Origin: CAVOEB01 sp965249645
Lineage (GTDB): Bacteria > Pseudomonadota > Alphaproteobacteria > UBA828 > JAPUJA01
Length of the DNA: 64,000 bases
Direction of reading: 5' to 3'
Assembly (NCBI GenBank): GCA_965249645.1
Contig: CBDFML010000012.1
Location: 124,001 to 188,000 of the forward strand
Under the pieces are notes generated by a model, which worked only from the letters and a program-made list of their open reading frames with translations, ran no database searches and had not been told where the DNA came from. A program made the translations under genes and the position numbers. Position 1 is the stretch's first letter. Every line of letters starts with the position of its first letter. Shown here in pieces: positions 1 through 8,817 of the stretch.

Positions 1-274
1 CGGCGCGGCGGGAGAAAGTTGGGGCGTGGGGCTTGGCGGAGGGAAAGCCACCGGGTTCGAACCTTCTCCGGTTGGGCGTTCGAAGTGGTGGAGATGGTTT
101 GCCATCACCACCGCATAGCGCCCGAACCCCAAACCAAACTCCCTATTGATAGAACACAGAGGTGACGGCGAACATCGCGTCCATCCTCAACGGCGGCGCT
201 GCGCGAAGCTGAACGCCGACGCTGTATGGGCAGAAACTGGAGAACGTGCCCACGCTTGCGTCGCCGTAGGGGTG

Positions 275-1783
275 CTACGACTTCACGAACGTGCCATGCA
301 GTCCGAGGGGAACCGGATAGGGCAACACACCTTGCCACACCGGGCCGTCGGCGAGGCGCGCGGCGTCGAACACGCTGAGCCCCGTGACGCGGCGTTGGAC
401 ATCGAGGAAGGGACCTATGAGCCAGCCGTCAGCCTCGGCCTCACCGCGCGGTACGAACACATGCTCCTCGGGGATCTGATGCTGTGGATATGACCAACCG
501 TCGCTCCTGCCGCTGTCGGGCTCGAGACGGGAGATCTGGGAGAACGGCCAGTGTCCTTCGGCACCGCTGCCAGTCAGCGCGAAGACCATGCGGTGCCGCA
601 GCCCGGTGCGACGCTGATCAATGCGGGGAAACTCGGCCGTACCCGGCGCCGCGTGGTCGATCTCCGCCGTCCCGTTCGGCCTGAGGACGACGCGGCGGTA
701 GCCCGGGTGTGCGGAGGAGAACCGCCACTCGCCGCGCATAACGTCCCGTAAGTCACGGATGACGAACTCGGGGTCGGGCGCTTGGCACAGGTCGAGGCGG
801 ATCGTGCCGTCCGCCTCTTCCCAACCGTTGCCGTGGTGAAAATGAAAGCCCGGGGGCAGCTCGTAGCGGCGCGTGAGCTCCAACGTGTTCTTCTCGACCG
901 TCAGCACCCTGGTACCGAGAGTCGGGCGCCAGACGTGGGCGTCCAGAAAACTGGTGCGACCGGAGGAAATTCGGTCCGGGTCGAGCACGAACGGGGTCAA
1001 CAGCACGACGAGATGGCGCGCCGTCACGACAAAATCATGCACCATGCCCAGTGGTGCGATGGGCAAGATGTTGGCCTTGACGAGGCGGCCGGTCCCGTCG
1101 ATGCGGTAGAACAGCAACACCGGTCGCGGCCCCGGCGCGCAACCGATGTTCCACAGCGTACCGTCCGGTTCGACCTTCGGATGCGCCGAGAACGGGACAC
1201 CGGCGAGATCTGGACTCCAGTCGACGAACCGTCCGGCGGCGAGTGTTTCGGGATCGATCGTCAACGCCGAGCCGCCCTCCCACAACGCCATGAGGCGCCC
1301 GGCGTGAGCGAGCATGGACGTATTGGCGACATTCATGTCGTCGGGCCCGAGCACCGGCGGGTGATGTGGGGGGAGAGTGGCAAATGTGGGTACGATGCGT
1401 TTGCCGGCCCGGGTCTCGCGGCGACGCTTGGGTGTGTCCAGAACGCGGGCGCGGTGAGTCACGGCGGTTCCCGAGAAGGTGAAGGCCTGCGCCATGCCGT
1501 CACCATCGAACCAGTGACCGTAGCGGTGACCGAAGCGCTCGTGCTCGGCCGGGCCGTTTCGCCACAAGACGCCTGTGAGTTCGGGCGGCAGGCGACCGCT
1601 CAGCGTCGTCAGCGGGGCCGCGAGTTCTTCCGCGCGGGCAGACGCGAAACCGATCAACCGCGGTTCGCCGGCCAGCGCGGCGGCGAATTCATCCGTGTTC
1701 CCCAACGCCGCCCTCGTCGCGAGCAAAACCGGCAGGCCGCTGATCGCGAGGAGCGCCTCGCGGCGGGACAGCCCGTCCTTCAT
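275..1783 (-). CDS. Carotenoid oxygenase (RPE65/lignostilbene dioxygenase family)
   Basis: A 502-residue non-heme iron dioxygenase of the carotenoid cleavage family, which oxidatively splits carotenoid or stilbene-type double bonds. The four iron-binding histidines expected of the seven-bladed propeller are visible: His201 (SAHPK), His249 (MVHDF), about His316 (FHFHHGNG) and His496 (GLHGTF). The length is normal for bacterial members. Residues 1-28 contain SRREALLAISG, a twin-arginine-like or Sec export signal, which is unusual because most homologues are cytoplasmic. It lies 4 bp downstream of the DUF2141 gene, so the two are very probably cotranscribed. The substrate cannot be read from the sequence. 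Confidence 0.9.
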   Translation of the reverse strand: MKDGLSRREALLAISGLPVLLATRAALGNTDEFAAALAGEPRLIGFASARAEELAAPLTTLSGRLPPELTGVLWRNGPAEHERFGHRYGHWFDGDGMAQAFTFSGTAVTHRARVLDTPKRRRETRAGKRIVPTFATLPPHHPPVLGPDDMNVANTSMLAHAGRLMALWEGGSALTIDPETLAAGRFVDWSPDLAGVPFSAHPKVEPDGTLWNIGCAPGPRPVLLFYRIDGTGRLVKANILPIAPLGMVHDFVVTARHLVVLLTPFVLDPDRISSGRTSFLDAHVWRPTLGTRVLTVEKNTLELTRRYELPPGFHFHHGNGWEEADGTIRLDLCQAPDPEFVIRDLRDVMRGEWRFSSAHPGYRRVVLRPNGTAEIDHAAPGTAEFPRIDQRRTGLRHRMVFALTGSGAEGHWPFSQISRLEPDSGRSDGWSYPQHQIPEEHVFVPRGEAEADGWLIGPFLDVQRRVTGLSVFDAARLADGPVWQGVLPYPVPLGLHGTFVKS

Positions 1784-1787
1784 CGCA

Positions 1788-2252
1788 TCAACTGCCCGGG
1801 TAGCCTATCGGCACGGTAATGGACATCTGGACCGCGCTTGGGTCGACCGCCACGGCCGCGTCATCGAAACTCGGCGGCCCCATGAATCCACGTGCACCGT
1901 TGGAGAAACCGTAGCCCTCGGTCGGCATGCCGAGAACGTTCCTTGTCAACTCGCCGTCTCCGTCGGCGTCGTGGAACGCGGCCACCGCGTAGTTGCCGGG
2001 CGGCAGATCGGCAAAGACGAGGCGCATCGAGCCGGCAACGACCGCGCGGAAGCTGGCGGCGATGACGCCGGCATCGTTGGGAAAATCAACGTCCTCGAGA
2101 CGTTGGTGAAGCGCGACGTGGACATGGCCCTCGGCGGAACGGAGGCCATCGATACGAACCTCGAGATCGGCGGCGATAGCGGTCTTGGCAGCGAGCAAAG
2201 CGAAGCAAGCGAGGCCAATGGTTGCAAGAGTATTGGTAGACGGCGTCATCAA
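1788..2252 (-). CDS. DUF2141 domain secreted protein
   Basis: A 154-residue protein with an N-terminal hydrophobic Sec signal ending near AIAA (residue 28), so probably periplasmic or secreted. The mature part has the DUF2141 pattern: an LEVRIDGLRS start, a central FADLPPGNYAVAAFHDAD segment and a C-terminal GFSNGARGFMGPPSF stretch. The family is a beta-sandwich of unknown biochemical role often found beside carotenoid or lipid genes. It is the first gene of a two-gene operon with the downstream carotenoid oxygenase and is transcribed divergently from the LytTR regulator, which may control it. Confidence 0.85.
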   Translation of the reverse strand: MMTPSTNTLATIGLACFALLAAKTAIAADLEVRIDGLRSAEGHVHVALHQRLEDVDFPNDAGVIAASFRAVVAGSMRLVFADLPPGNYAVAAFHDADGDGELTRNVLGMPTEGYGFSNGARGFMGPPSFDDAAVAVDPSAVQMSITVPIGYPGS

Positions 2253-2325
2253 TTATATCCTCGTTGCTGTGGTCCCGTACGACCCCAACAGTGTTGATCG
2301 CTTACGCTGTGCAGGTCATTGTCAA

Positions 2326-3153
2326 ATGCGCGAACGCCACGGAATCATTCGTCACTTGCAACAATTGCCGTATACGCATCGTGAATTGCTCAGTACCCGG
2401 GCGCTTACGGGCCAGGCAATCGCGCTCGCCTGCATCATCGCGCTATTCGCCTTCATCGGGCCGTTCGGCACCTACGATTCGATGGGCCTGCTCGGACGTG
2501 TAGGCTATTGGACGGTGGCGATGGGGGCCAATTGGCTCGTTTGCGCCAGCGTCATGGGTTTGGCACTTCACATTGTGGACGCTGGATCGCGGAGACGCCT
2601 CCTGCTGACAACAGGGGCGACAGCCCTCTTGGCTGCGGTCCCCGGGACCGGCGTCGTGTTTACCGCCGAAGTGCTGTTCCGGCCGGACTACACCGACGGG
2701 ACCTCATTGCCGACGATCTACTTATCGGTGGCCGTGTTGATGCTGGTGATCGGTTACGTGGTTGTCACCGTCCGCGTTCGACAGCGCGGAGATTCGGAGG
2801 AGGACGCAGCCGCGGCCAGCGACAACGGTGCCTCGGATCCGGCGGCGCGCTTTCTCGATCGCCTGCCCCCGGAACTCGGTCGCGACCTGATCTATCTCAA
2901 GATGGCCGATCACTACGTGGAGGCGTTCACGGCGGCCGGGTCCACACTGGTTCTGATGCGCTTTGCCGACGCGATCGCCGAACTGAAGGGTACCAACGGT
3001 CTGCAGGTGCACCGCTCCTATTGGGTTGCCCGCGAGCATGTTGCCGGAACGGTGCGCCACAACGGCCGCAGGACACTCCGCCTCACCGGCGGCCACGAGG
3101 TGCCGGTGAGTCGCAGCTACCTTGCCGATGCCCGTTCTGCCGGCCTGGTATGA
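2326..3153 (+). CDS. Membrane-anchored LytTR-family transcriptional regulator
   Basis: The N-terminal half (about residues 30-155) holds four hydrophobic segments predicted to span the inner membrane. A low-complexity acidic linker follows, then a C-terminal LytTR DNA-binding domain from about residue 180 (LPPELGRDLIYLKMADHYVE and VHRSYWVAREHV, the beta-strand and recognition segments typical of LytTR). The ATG at 2326 is preferred: the open frame extends about 140 bp upstream, but that part overlaps the divergent gene. LytTR proteins with membrane sensors regulate neighbouring genes, so the divergent DUF2141/carotenoid oxygenase pair is the obvious candidate target (inference). Confidence 0.85.
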   Translation: MRERHGIIRHLQQLPYTHRELLSTRALTGQAIALACIIALFAFIGPFGTYDSMGLLGRVGYWTVAMGANWLVCASVMGLALHIVDAGSRRRLLLTTGATALLAAVPGTGVVFTAEVLFRPDYTDGTSLPTIYLSVAVLMLVIGYVVVTVRVRQRGDSEEDAAAASDNGASDPAARFLDRLPPELGRDLIYLKMADHYVEAFTAAGSTLVLMRFADAIAELKGTNGLQVHRSYWVAREHVAGTVRHNGRRTLRLTGGHEVPVSRSYLADARSAGLV

Positions 3154-3190
3154 GTGCCGCCGAAGTCCGAGAGACCATTCTCTGAGGTCG

Positions 3191-3340
3191 GGGCAGAGCC
3201 TGCCGATGATGATCGGCAAGCTGCTCGGCCACACCGAGGTGCAGACCACGGCCCGCTATGCTCATCTTGCCGCCGGCCCGGTTAAGCAGGCGGTCGATGA
3301 TGTTTCCGCCAGCATCAAGGTGGCGCTCGAAGAGCGTTGA
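3191..3340 (+). pseudogene. Tyrosine recombinase (phage integrase) C-terminal relic
   Basis: About 50 codons matching the last part of a tyrosine integrase, including the second catalytic His (KLLGHT) and the nucleophilic Tyr (ARYAHL). Everything upstream (the Arg and HxxR boxes) is missing. The relic is closely related to the longer remnant at 7200-7430, differing mainly by one extra codon (LPMMIG against LPMIG). It follows the LytTR gene within 40 bp, so the junction probably marks a deletion or old integration boundary. Confidence 0.75.
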
Positions 3341-3517
3341 CGGGACACGCGTTCACGCTCCGGACGCCAAGCTGCGTTGGTCGCGCGCCGCGCTGCTCAC
3401 GCCGCCCGGGGCGCACATCCCGGCCGCCGATCACCCCGAAGCCGTGGCCGAGCACTGCATTGAGATGTGCCTGCTTGCACCACGGTTACCTGAGCGTTCT
3501 CGGCCGAAGTGGGCTGC

Positions 3518-3988
3518 TTAGGCGAGAGCGCTTGTCCACCTGCACTTGGGGTAGGAGGTGCATCCGATGAAGAACGTCTTGTCCTCCCTTGTCTCCCGGA
3601 CGACGGTCGGGCTTCCACATCTTGGGCATGTCCGCTTTTCCGGCGGAGGCGACGGATGAGGGGGCGCGCACGCCGGTGTTGACATCTCAGTCGCGCAGTC
3701 AATGCAAATCCGGCTCTCGGGCATAGCGGCGAGGCGAGGTTGCGGAATCGGTCTGCCGCAACTCTCGCAAGGCGTGATATCTGCATGGTCGATCAGAAGC
3801 TGCTGCCGTTCGTCGAACAGGCGTACTTTACGCTCCCCGCACTTGCTGCATTTGAGCAGCCCGAACAGCTCCGAGACCGCGCTTAGTGTCGGCTCCCTAC
3901 CCAGCGCATCCTCTACGAACGAACCGTCCAACTCCGCGGTGTGCCCGCATTGGCTGCAGACGACCGAGAGCTTGGAAAATACGTGCAT
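3518..3988 (-). CDS. Small multi-zinc-ribbon protein (DksA-type plus topoisomerase-type zinc fingers)
   Basis: A 156-residue protein containing four CxxC-type knuckle sets. There is an N-terminal CSQCG ... CSKCG pair (residues 11-50), a DksA/TraR-like finger CESCGRP ... CIDC (about 75-100), and a C-terminal topoisomerase-type ribbon CPRCG ... CTSYPKC (about 120-150). The last ribbon resembles the DNA-binding tails of topoisomerase I and of some restriction proteins. No catalytic domain is present, so the role is unknown; nucleic-acid binding is inferred. It sits downstream of the RecD2 operon on the same strand, separated by about 280 bp in which I see no gene. Confidence 0.7.
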   Translation of the reverse strand: MHVFSKLSVVCSQCGHTAELDGSFVEDALGREPTLSAVSELFGLLKCSKCGERKVRLFDERQQLLIDHADITPCESCGRPIPQPRLAAMPESRICIDCATEMSTPACAPPHPSPPPEKRTCPRCGSPTVVRETREDKTFFIGCTSYPKCRWTSALA

Positions 3989-4266
3989 GCTTCAATTCCG
4001 CGCCGAACGTCGCCGGAATAATACCGGCCGCTGGTGGGCGTATCGACCGTATTTCAGTAGCCGACGATCCACTGACCTGTTCCGTCCCGCCTTTGCAGGA
4101 CCATGGGAACTCTGTCAGGTGCGAGACGGGATCGTGCAGCAAGGGTCGCTCTTCGGCGATTGCTGAATCGTCGTTGAAGCCGGCGATTCGAGGATGGATG
4201 CTGGCGATTTCGATGCCGACAACGACAGGCGCGGCTCCTCCATGGTGTTTTCCGGCCTTCCGCCCG

Positions 4267-6489
4267 TCATCGAGAAGCGCTTGATTGGTTTCCGGTGCGC
4301 TCGCCGCCCAGCCACTCGTCGAGCTTCGACCAACGGCGCCGCCCCGAGACGTTGCGCACGGCGATGGCCACCGCCTTTTTCTGTCCGACCAGCACGACCA
4401 GACGTTTGCCGCGCGTCACGCCGGTGTAGAGCAGGTTCCGCTGGAGCATCGTGTAGTGTTGCGTCAGGAGGGGGATTACGACGGCGGGATACTCCGAGCC
4501 CTGGCTCTTGTGAATCGTCGCGGCGTACGCCGGAACCAGGGTGTCAAGCTCGCCGAAGCCATAGGCGACGGCGCGCCCGTCGAAACGCGCGGTCAGTTCG
4601 CCTTCATCGGGATCGACATCGTCGACATAGCCGATGTCACCGTTATAGATTTCCTTGTCGTAATCGTTCTCGATCTGCATCACCTTGTCGCCGGGCGCGA
4701 AAGTCCAGCCGAAGCGTTCGACCTTGCGTTCCCCGGCCGGATTGAGGGCGGCCTGCAGTTCGATGTTGAGCGAGCGGGCGCCGGCACCGCCGCGGTTCAT
4801 TGGGCACAGCACCTGGATGTCGCGCATCGGATCGAACCCGAAGCGCTTCGGGATGCGCGTCTTCACCAACTCGATGATCATCGGCACTGCGGTTTCCGGA
4901 TCGTCCGCCTGTACGAAGTAGAAGTCGCTGTCACCCTCGGGCCCGGAAAGATTGGGAATGGCGCCACGGTTGATCCCGTGCGCGCTGGTGACGATCCGGC
5001 TTCGCGCCGCTTGACGGAATACCTCGGTCAGCCGGACGACCGGGACCGCGCCGGAGGCGATGATGTCGGCCAGTACCTGGCCCGGACCGACCGAGGGCAA
5101 CTGGTCGATGTCGCCCACGATCAGCAGCCCAGCCGTGTCGGGGACCGCCTTCAGTAGCGCCTGCATCAGCATGACATCCGCCATCGAGGTCTCATCGACG
5201 ACCAGCAGGCCGCAGTCGAGAGGGTTGTCTGCATCGCGCTTGAACCCGCCGCCCTTGGGATCGACTTCGAGCAGCCGGTGGATCGTCATAGCCTCAAACC
5301 CGGTCGCCTCTGTCATCCGCTTGGCGGCGCGGCCGGTCGGCGCGCACAGCAGCAGGGTCACGCCCTTGGCGGCCAGGATGCGCAGGATGGCGTTGACGAT
5401 GGTCGTCTTGCCCACGCCCGGCCCGCCGGTGATGACCATGGCCTTGGAAGTCAGGGCCAGGCGAACAGCATCGGCCTGGCTCGCCGCCAGCGATAGGCCG
5501 GTCTTCCCCTTGACCCAGGGCAGCGCCTTGCCGGCATCGATATCCGGCCAGGGCAGCTTTCCGCCCACGATCTTCAGAATCCGTTCGGCAATCGCTCGTT
5601 CGGCCCGGTACAGGCCGCCAAGGAATATACAAGGCGTTCCGGCGACCGTGTCCGCGACCACCGTTCCCTCGGCCAGTTCGAGGTCCAGAGCTGTCTGAAC
5701 CAACTCATGCGGAACTTCCAGCAATTCGACGGCGAGCGGCGCAAGCTCCTCGGACGGAAGGCCGCAATGACCGTCATCCATCGCCTCGGTGAGCGCATAG
5801 GCAATGCCCGCGCGCACCCGGATCATGGCCGTCTTCTCGATACCGAGCTTCATGGCGATCGCGTCGGCGGTCTTGAACCCGATGCCGCGAATGTCGCGGG
5901 CGAGGCGGTACGGGTTCTCGGTCATGACCTGAACGGCATCCAAGCCATAGGTCTTGTAGATCCGCACCGCGCGCGCCGTGCCGACGCCATGGCTGTGAAG
6001 AAAAACCATGATCTCGCGGATGATCTTTTGTTCCGCCCAGGCGTCGGTGATGCGTTTGGCGCGCACCCGGCCGATGCCCGTCACCTCGCGCAGCCGTTCC
6101 GGCTCCGCCTCGATGATGTCGAACACCTTCTCGCCGAACGCCCTGACCATCTTCCCGGCGTAGATCGGGCCGATGCCGCGGATCATGCCCGAGCCGAGGT
6201 ATTTCTCGATGCCCTCGATCGACGACGGCTCCGAGGTGCGCAGGAAGCGCGCCTTGAATTGCTGACCATGGGTGCGGTCGTTGATCCATTCCCCCGATGC
6301 CGTAATCCACTCTCCGGCCGACACCATGGCGGCGTGGCCGACGACCGTCACAAGATCGCGATGGCCTCGGGCCTTGGTTCTCAGAACGCAGAACCCGTTA
6401 TCGGCATTGTGAAACGTCACGCGCTCCACGAGGCCGGCCAGAACCTCCTGGGTTGACGATTCCGGTTGCGGCTTGACTACGCCGGTCAC
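4267..6489 (-). CDS. recD2: RecD2-type ATP-dependent DNA helicase
   Basis: A 740-residue SF1B helicase of the RecD2 family, which lacks RecBC partners and unwinds DNA 5' to 3' in repair. Order of parts: an N-terminal OB-like region (LAGLVERVTFHN), tandem helix-hairpin-helix repeats at about 95-210 (RGIGPIYAGKM, VTGIGRVRAKRI, IRGIGFKTADAI), Walker A GGPGVGKTT at about 355, DETSM (Walker B) near 435, GDIDQLPSVG, and C-terminal motifs AYAATIHKSQGSEY and LLYTGVTRGK. The length is typical. Its start overlaps the stop of the upstream 125-residue gene (ATGA), indicating translational coupling. It lies in the integration region between two integrase relics, so it may have arrived with a mobile element. 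Confidence 0.92.
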   Translation of the reverse strand: MTGVVKPQPESSTQEVLAGLVERVTFHNADNGFCVLRTKARGHRDLVTVVGHAAMVSAGEWITASGEWINDRTHGQQFKARFLRTSEPSSIEGIEKYLGSGMIRGIGPIYAGKMVRAFGEKVFDIIEAEPERLREVTGIGRVRAKRITDAWAEQKIIREIMVFLHSHGVGTARAVRIYKTYGLDAVQVMTENPYRLARDIRGIGFKTADAIAMKLGIEKTAMIRVRAGIAYALTEAMDDGHCGLPSEELAPLAVELLEVPHELVQTALDLELAEGTVVADTVAGTPCIFLGGLYRAERAIAERILKIVGGKLPWPDIDAGKALPWVKGKTGLSLAASQADAVRLALTSKAMVITGGPGVGKTTIVNAILRILAAKGVTLLLCAPTGRAAKRMTEATGFEAMTIHRLLEVDPKGGGFKRDADNPLDCGLLVVDETSMADVMLMQALLKAVPDTAGLLIVGDIDQLPSVGPGQVLADIIASGAVPVVRLTEVFRQAARSRIVTSAHGINRGAIPNLSGPEGDSDFYFVQADDPETAVPMIIELVKTRIPKRFGFDPMRDIQVLCPMNRGGAGARSLNIELQAALNPAGERKVERFGWTFAPGDKVMQIENDYDKEIYNGDIGYVDDVDPDEGELTARFDGRAVAYGFGELDTLVPAYAATIHKSQGSEYPAVVIPLLTQHYTMLQRNLLYTGVTRGKRLVVLVGQKKAVAIAVRNVSGRRRWSKLDEWLGGERTGNQSSASR

Positions 6490-6863
6490 GACGTGCCGAG
6501 CGCGGTGGCGGTCAACAATTCCTTGACGACATGGAACTGCCGCGCCCGCTCCGTGGTGGCGGCCGGGGTTTCGAAATCCAGGTCGTCGTCCTCAATGGCG
6601 GCCAGCTCATTGTCATGGCGTTCGCGTTCGATGCGCGCGAGGTGTGCCAGTAGCTCTTGCGCCGTGAATATCTGCCGCACCCGGGACACAAACCGGGGCA
6701 GTTCGCGGGCGAATTCAGGGTGCCGGGCGGCCGCTTCGGCGAAGTGCAGCAGCTTCTCGGCGATCACGTAATCGAAGGCCGCCTTGAGACCGTACCGCAG
6801 CTTGATGGTCTCGGCGGCCTCACATTGCTCCATCCACTTGCGATGCCAATTGCGGTCCGTCAT
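6486..6863 (-). CDS. Conserved hypothetical protein coupled to RecD2
   Basis: A 125-residue, mostly helical, charged protein with no signal peptide or membrane segment. A recognisable feature is the string RFVSRVRQIFTAQELLAHL in the middle. I do not recognise a named family. Its stop codon overlaps the recD2 start by 4 bp, so the two are probably translated together. A role accessory to the helicase is an inference from position only. Confidence 0.7.
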   Translation of the reverse strand: MTDRNWHRKWMEQCEAAETIKLRYGLKAAFDYVIAEKLLHFAEAAARHPEFARELPRFVSRVRQIFTAQELLAHLARIERERHDNELAAIEDDDLDFETPAATTERARQFHVVKELLTATALGTS

Positions 6864-7039
6864 CCGCCGGCTCTCCGTTCTCCTTCGTCATCGCGCAATC
6901 GTTTACACCATTGCGAGTCCCGATCTGCATGCCCCATCTTAATCATCGAAGCGCTTCGTTGCATGCGCGGCAACGACCTCCCAAGCCAATTGTCTCCTTA
7001 ACCTTCTTCCGGTGCGGTCCCCGGCGCATCCAGGACAAC

Positions 7040-7084
7040 CTCATAACCTGAAGGTCGTTGGTTCAAATCCAACCCCCGCAACCA
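7040..7084 (+). other. Partial initiator tRNA-fMet (3' half): integration attachment-site relic
   Basis: This stretch reads as the 3' half of bacterial initiator tRNA. It has the anticodon loop CTCATAA, the 3' anticodon stem CCTGA, the variable loop, a perfect T arm (GTTGG/CCAAC around TTCAAAT), the 3' acceptor strand CCCCGCA and an encoded CCA. The bases immediately upstream do not pair with the anticodon stem and no D arm is present. The match therefore starts in the anticodon loop, which is a common crossover point for tyrosine integrases. The intact tRNA gene is not in the window. An integrase relic follows within about 115 bp. Confidence 0.8.
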
Positions 7085-7088
7085 AATA

Positions 7089-7125
7089 ATCCCCGTTATT
7101 CCAATAGGATAACGGGGATTTCCTT
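7089..7125 (+). terminator. Hairpin downstream of the tRNA-fMet fragment
   Basis: A perfect 11-bp inverted repeat (ATCCCCGTTAT ... ATAACGGGGAT) with a 9-nt loop is followed by TTTCCTTT. It begins 5 bp after the encoded CCA, the expected place for the native terminator of a tRNA gene. The T-run is interrupted, so termination strength is uncertain. Confidence 0.6.
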
Positions 7126-7199
7126 TGGCGTACAATCTGGAAGAATCGCCAACTCAACACCAAATCAACACGCGTACCAGCCGGCGAACGATTGTTTCC

Positions 7200-7430
7200 C
7201 GCGAACGCGCTGGCCTCGACGATGTCCGCATCCACGATCTGCGCCACACCTTCGCATCAGTCGCCGTCTCAGGTGGCCAGAGCCTGCCGATGATCGGCAA
7301 GTTGCTGGGCCACACCCAAGTGCAGACCACGGCGCGCTATGCCCATCTCGCGGCCGACCCCATCAAGCAAGCGGCAGCGGATGTTTCAGCCAACATCGCA
7401 GCCGCGTTGGGGGACGAGGCCACGACCTGA
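7200..7430 (+). pseudogene. Tyrosine integrase, 5'-truncated remnant
   Basis: About 76 codons of an integrase C-terminus with RIHDLRHTF (His-x-x-Arg box), KLLGHT and ARYAHL (nucleophilic Tyr), ending ADVSANIAAALGDEATT. The open frame begins at 7125 but the stretch before about 7200 does not look like integrase. The N-terminal DNA-binding domains and the first catalytic Arg are absent, so it cannot be active. It lies just downstream of the tRNA-fMet 3' fragment, consistent with an old site-specific integration. Confidence 0.8.
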
Positions 7431-7536
7431 TCCGCCTAGGAGGCGTCATCGATCAGCGTTCGCATCGACACGTGGGATCTCGCTAACAGGCCAGCTGAAC
7501 GGCCAGCGGACCGCATGGTGCGCGCTAACCAGCCGC

Positions 7537-8265
7537 TCAAGGCGGGGGATTGCTCTGAGCGATCTTCACCAAGACCGGCCACTCTTTGCTTTTGCGAAGG
7601 TTTCGGGCGCCTACGAGAAGGGGTCGCGTCGGGGCAACTTGGAGTTCGCGAAGTGTTGGATCCGTATCTCGGCGGTCAACCTTCACACAGACGACGTATC
7701 GCCCACAGTATACGCGATAGAAGTTTACACCATCATAGCGTTCCCGAAACGGATCCATAAAAAAGGGACTGAAGCCTTCTTCGTCGATCCAGCGCATGAA
7801 ACAAACCGAATAATCTTCCGCTTTTGCGGGCTCCGCGCGAAGCAATAAGTCTCGTATTTTTGATTCGTGCACTCTCAGATTAACCCTTTGAAACGCTGGC
7901 TGAGTCGATGCGTGCGCCCTCCATAGCACAGATAACCCGAAGAGTTTCAACAGCGCATAATCGACGTCTTCGAGCTGCCAACCCGCCAATTGATGGCTCT
8001 TGTAGAGCGGAGTGAACTCTTTAATTCGGTTCAGTAGAACCTCACAGGCGTAGTCGTCCCAAGGACGAAACAGCGATTCCCCTTCGCTCGTGACAATTGC
8101 GTCGTCATATATGCCGACTGGCATTCTTTTCGGAAACTGGCCCGGCGTATTGGTCAGTAGTCGGATGGGTCCTTCAGACTGAGATCGTAGCTCATAGAAC
8201 GCCTTCGGCACAATGTGGGCCTTGACCGCGCATCCAGACTTTCCCGTGAGTTTGCAGACAATCAT
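7537..8265 (-). CDS. Hypothetical protein with HNH-like N-terminal motif
   Basis: A 242-residue protein starting MIVCKLTGKSG; the ATG at 8265 is chosen over a TTG at 8280. Near the N terminus Cys4 and Cys12 precede AHIVPKAFY, an arrangement reminiscent of the treble-clef HNH motif in which His-Ile-x-Pro-Lys follows a Cys pair. The second metal pair is not obvious, so nuclease activity is doubtful. The rest has no recognisable domain. Codon use is clearly less GC-rich than the neighbours, and it lies next to integrase relics, suggesting horizontal transfer. No partner gene is adjacent. Confidence 0.6.
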   Translation of the reverse strand: MIVCKLTGKSGCAVKAHIVPKAFYELRSQSEGPIRLLTNTPGQFPKRMPVGIYDDAIVTSEGESLFRPWDDYACEVLLNRIKEFTPLYKSHQLAGWQLEDVDYALLKLFGLSVLWRAHASTQPAFQRVNLRVHESKIRDLLLRAEPAKAEDYSVCFMRWIDEEGFSPFFMDPFRERYDGVNFYRVYCGRYVVCVKVDRRDTDPTLRELQVAPTRPLLVGARNLRKSKEWPVLVKIAQSNPPP

Positions 8266-8344
8266 CGCGCTAACAACCAAGCTTGAAGTATCTCCACGAA
8301 TTTATATGGGAAATATTGGAAATACAGTCAGTTAGGGGATCGAC

Positions 8345-8413
8345 GTGCATGCTGTCATCTATCTAATGGTGGTTGTGAAACATCCATCGAAGATCAGAGA
8401 GGACAGCATGCAC
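8345..8413. repeat. 12-bp perfect inverted repeat
   Basis: GTGCATGCTGTC at 8345-8356 recurs as its exact complement at 8402-8413 with 45 bp between. It overlaps the 3' end of the 122-residue secreted protein gene, whose last residues look unlike the rest of the protein. It could be the end of a small decayed mobile element or a stem-loop. Confidence 0.55.
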
Positions 8414-8762
8414 GCGATGAGCTTGTTGGAAAAATGGTTGCAACGCAACGCCGTCCTTGCATTTTGGGTGCCTGGGTCCAGTCCTCGCCGCTGAGAACGA
8501 TGCAGGACCTGCCTTGAGTGTCGGTGACGACGATGGTCCAGGACCCATTGGGCGCCATGAACAACTCGACGATCCGACGCGCGTCGGTCGACACCCCCAC
8601 CGCCTGCCGTGTTTCCCCGAACCGCCGCTTCAATAGATCAGCGAGCTTGTTTTGTGGCCCGCACAGCACCTGTCCGGAGGCGGGCGCGGGCCACAGCGAT
8701 AGAACGGCCAACAAAAAAGCCGCCAGAACGGCGGCCCTCAAACCAAAGGGAGCGGTCAACAT
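8394..8762 (-). CDS. Small exported protein of unknown function
   Basis: A 122-residue protein beginning MLTAPFGLRAAV with a Sec signal peptide (hydrophobic core about residues 8-27, cleavage likely after ASG). The mature region contains CGPQNKLADLLKRRFGE and a later LFMAPNGSWTIVV segment ending near SGEDWTQ, a compact pattern seen in small alphaproteobacterial periplasmic proteins of unknown role. The ATG at 8762 is preferred because AGGTG lies 6 nt upstream; a GTG at 8771 is possible. The last about 20 residues (rich in S, R and C) run into the inverted-repeat zone and are probably not native, so the gene may be 3'-truncated. Confidence 0.6.
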   Translation of the reverse strand: MLTAPFGLRAAVLAAFLLAVLSLWPAPASGQVLCGPQNKLADLLKRRFGETRQAVGVSTDARRIVELFMAPNGSWTIVVTDTQGRSCIVLSGEDWTQAPKMQGRRCVATIFPTSSSRACCPL

Positions 8763-8817
8763 TCCGTTCACCTGTGTGTTAGGCAGCGTAAAGCGTCGCC
8801 TCCGCCGCTCGCCGGCG

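Noticed and set aside
7041..7247. 68-codon minus frame ending VAGVGFEPTTFRL
   Set aside because: This is the well-known spurious translation of a tRNA 3' half and its terminator.
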